From assembly GCA_015494005.1 (NCBI GenBank), contig WGCB01000345.1, positions 1 to 7,795 of the forward strand: a stretch of 7,795 nt of DNA, written 5' to 3'. Numbering within the stretch: the stretch's first letter is position 1; the number at the start of each line of letters is the position of its first letter. Below the pieces are notes generated by a model that saw only the letters and a program-made list of their open reading frames with translations, was not told where the DNA came from and did not search any database. This document shows, piece by piece, positions 6,214-7,795 of this stretch. Origin of the DNA: Caldilineaceae bacterium (GTDB lineage: Bacteria; Chloroflexota; Anaerolineae; Caldilineales; Caldilineaceae). The position numbers were made by a program, and so were the translations under genes.

Positions 6214-6927
6214 ATCGACGAGCTGTTCCAGGGCCTGGGGGAAGCCTTGCAGCGCATCCTCGCAGGCGACGCCACCCTGATCGAGACCGTGGTCCTCTCC
6301 TTGCAGGTGTCGGGGACGGCCCTGCTCCTGAGCACCCTCATCGGCATCCCCCTGGGCGCCTTCATGGGGTTGACCCGCTTCCCCGGCCGGCGGCTGATGA
6401 CCGCCCTCCTCTACACGGGCATGGGCTTCCCGCCGGTGGTGGTGGGCCTCTTCGTCTACCTTCTCCTCTCCCGCAGCGGGCCCCTGGGCCAACTGAACTG
6501 GCCCTTCCTCCCGGCCCTTTTCACCCCGGGCGCCATGATCCTGGCCCAGACCATCATCGCCTTCCCTCTGGTGGCCGGCTTCACCATGGCCGCGGTCATG
6601 GGCGTGGATCCCCACCTGCGCCAGCAGATCCAGGCCCTGGGCGCCACCCCCTGGCAGAGCACCCTCACCCTCCTCTCCGAGGCCCGGGTGGGCGTGGTGG
6701 TCTCGGTCATCGCCGGCTTCGGCGGCATCATCTCCGAGGTGGGCGCGGTCATGCTGGTGGGGGGCAACATCGAGCACAAGACCCGGGTCCTGACCACGGC
6801 CATCGTCCTGGAGACCCGCAAGGGCAACTTCGGCCTGGCCATCGCCCTCGGCCTGGTGCTCCTGAGCCTGGCCTTCCTCACCAACCTGGCCATGCTCCAG
6901 CTCCAGGGCCGCACCTTCGATCCATGA
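6214..6927 (+). CDS. tupB: tungstate-type ABC transporter permease, likely ATC start
   Basis: The membrane subunit of an importer for tungstate or a related oxyanion. Counting from 6214 it has 237 residues, close to family size, with about five membrane segments (roughly 22-48, 62-85, 104-129, 158-180 and 207-227). The cytoplasmic EAA-type loop that contacts the ATPase is ALGATPWQSTLTLLSEARVG (141-160). The run GAVMLVGGNIEHKTRVLTTA (177-196), followed by IVLETRKGNF, is characteristic of TupB as I know it. The N-terminus IDELFQGLGEALQRILAGD aligns in character with TupB proteins that begin Met-Asp/Asn-Glu at this point, but the first codon is ATC. The most conservative alternative is TTG at 6247 (226 residues), which loses conserved-looking sequence. 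It starts three bases after the MoaD-like stop and overlaps tupC by four bases. Molybdate or another oxyanion cannot be excluded as substrate. Confidence 0.87.
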   Translation: MDELFQGLGEALQRILAGDATLIETVVLSLQVSGTALLLSTLIGIPLGAFMGLTRFPGRRLMTALLYTGMGFPPVVVGLFVYLLLSRSGPLGQLNWPFLPALFTPGAMILAQTIIAFPLVAGFTMAAVMGVDPHLRQQIQALGATPWQSTLTLLSEARVGVVVSVIAGFGGIISEVGAVMLVGGNIEHKTRVLTTAIVLETRKGNFGLAIALGLVLLSLAFLTNLAMLQLQGRTFDP

Positions 6928-7670
6928 GCCAGCCCGTCTACCGCTTGCAGGGGGTCACCAAGGTCTACCCCACCCCGAGCGGCCAGGAGCGCTGCGTGCT
7001 CCAGGTGGAGGATCTGCGCATCTTCCGGAGCGAGATCCTGGCCCTGGTGGGGCCCAGCGGCGCGGGGAAGAGCACCCTGCTGCGCCTGCTCAACTTCCTG
7101 GAGCCCCCCACCCAGGGGACCATCCACTTCCTGGGCCAGCCCTTCAGCCCGGATCGGGAGATGCCCCTGGCCCTGCGTCGCCGGGTGACCACCGTCTTCC
7201 AGCGGCCGGCCCTGCTGAACCGCAGCGTCTGGGAGAACGTGCGCTACGGCCTGCGCCTGCGGGGGGAGGGGAACGCTCGGGAGCGGATCCAGGCGGCCCT
7301 GGAGCTGGTGGGGCTGCGGGAGCTGGCGGATCAGTCGGCTCGGCAGCTCTCCGGCGGGGAGGCCCAGCGGGCGGCCCTGGCCCGGGCCCTGGTCCTGGAG
7401 CCGGACGTGCTGCTCCTGGACGAGCCCACGGCCAATCTGGACCCCTACAACGTGGGGCTCATCGAGGACGTGGTGCGGAGGACCAACCAGGAGCGGGGCG
7501 CGACCGTGGTCCTGGTCACCCACAACGTCTTCCAGGCCCGGCGCCTGGCCCATCGGGTGGCCCTGCTACTGGAGGGGCGCATCATCGAGGTGGCGGGTGT
7601 GGAGGATTTCTTCGAGCGGCCGTGCGATCCCCGGACCGGGGCCTTCGTCCGGGGCGAGATGATCTACTGA
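6924..7670 (+). CDS. tupC: tungstate-type ABC transporter ATP-binding protein
   Basis: The cytoplasmic ATPase that powers uptake through the adjacent permease. The 248-residue protein has every ABC motif in place: Walker A GPSGAGKST (43-51), Q-loop Q93, signature LSGGEAQ (142-148), Walker B DVLLLDEP (161-168), D-loop NLDP (171-174) and switch H200. The ending LLEGRIIEVAGVEDFFERP (about 215-233) is typical of single-domain oxyanion importers; no regulatory TOBE/MOP domain follows, unlike ModC, which supports TupC over ModC. The ATG overlaps the tupB stop as ATGA, indicating translational coupling. No substrate-binding protein gene (tupA) precedes tupB or lies in the 125 bases after this gene, so it must be elsewhere. 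The assignment to tungstate comes from the permease and the cofactor gene neighbours; phosphate-type ATPases look similar. Confidence 0.88.
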   Translation: MSQPVYRLQGVTKVYPTPSGQERCVLQVEDLRIFRSEILALVGPSGAGKSTLLRLLNFLEPPTQGTIHFLGQPFSPDREMPLALRRRVTTVFQRPALLNRSVWENVRYGLRLRGEGNARERIQAALELVGLRELADQSARQLSGGEAQRAALARALVLEPDVLLLDEPTANLDPYNVGLIEDVVRRTNQERGATVVLVTHNVFQARRLAHRVALLLEGRIIEVAGVEDFFERPCDPRTGAFVRGEMIY

Positions 7671-7705
7671 GAGAGGAGCAGGACGATGGGAACCCGGGGT
7701 GGACC

Positions 7706-7733
7706 GTTGGGAGTTGGAAGTCGGGAGTCGAGA
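7706..7733. repeat. heptamer tandem repeat after tupC
   Basis: Four 7-bp units, GTTGGGA, GTTGGAA, GTCGGGA and GTCGAGA, follow one another. This is the same unit family seen on the other strand between the moeA genes. It lies in the 125-base tail after tupC, which shows no convincing gene. Confidence 0.75.
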
Positions 7734-7759
7734 GACGGCGTTTGGGGATCTGCGAGCCC

Positions 7760-7794
7760 GGTGAGGGACGGGGTCCTCCTCTCACCCCCTCACC
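7760..7794 (+). other. inverted repeat after tupC, possible weak terminator
   Basis: GGTGAGGG (7760-7767) pairs perfectly with CCCTCACC (7787-7794) across a 19-base loop. No T-run is visible before the window ends. The right arm is itself part of an octamer-like run (CTCACCCC, CTCACCC), so the pairing could simply follow from repeat composition. Confidence 0.25.
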
Positions 7795-7795
7795 C

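Noticed and set aside
5991..6923. Open frame upstream of and continuous with tupC
   Set aside because: It is the alternative frame of the MoaD-like gene and tupB. ABC homology begins at MSQPVYRLQG, at ATG 6924.

Overview
The window looks like a chromosomal segment of a high-GC bacterium. Protein style, intergenic repeats and the molybdenum/tungsten gene order suggest a Chloroflexota member, possibly of the thermophilic Caldilineae type, but that is inference and nothing in the window proves it. Four blocks can be read.

(1) Positions 1-1126, minus strand: most of an IS1182-family transposase, with its C-terminus cut off by the left window edge. Its DNA is visibly less GC-rich than the genes to its right. 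(2) Positions 1412-2179, minus strand: one short-chain dehydrogenase/reductase of the 3-hydroxyacyl-CoA dehydrogenase type II style, with its own likely promoter. (3) Positions 2308-7670, plus strand: a tight five-gene unit with a sigma70-like promoter and palindromic sites at the expected transcription start. The genes are a standard MoeA, a second MoeA fused to a periplasmic-binding-protein-like domain, a MoaD-type ubiquitin-fold protein with an extra C-terminal domain, and the permease (TupB) and ATPase (TupC) of a tungstate-type ABC importer. (4) Positions 7671-7795: a non-coding tail with short repeats.

The five-gene unit fits one job. TupBC brings a group-6 oxyanion (most likely tungstate, possibly molybdate) into the cell. 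The MoaD-like protein supplies or is related to the sulfur carrier for molybdopterin dithiolene synthesis. The two MoeA paralogues insert metal into adenylylated molybdopterin. The PBP-like domain on the second MoeA is a candidate cytoplasmic oxyanion binder. The substrate-binding protein TupA, the other cofactor genes and the enzyme that uses the cofactor are not in the window.

The points most worth a second look are: the tupB start, which appears to be an AUC codon at ideal distance from a Shine-Dalgarno sequence; the MoaD-like protein, which has one Gly run inside and another at its extreme C-terminus; the paired GTAC-centred palindromes at the moeA promoter; and families of 7-8 bp tandem repeats in nearly every intergenic gap.
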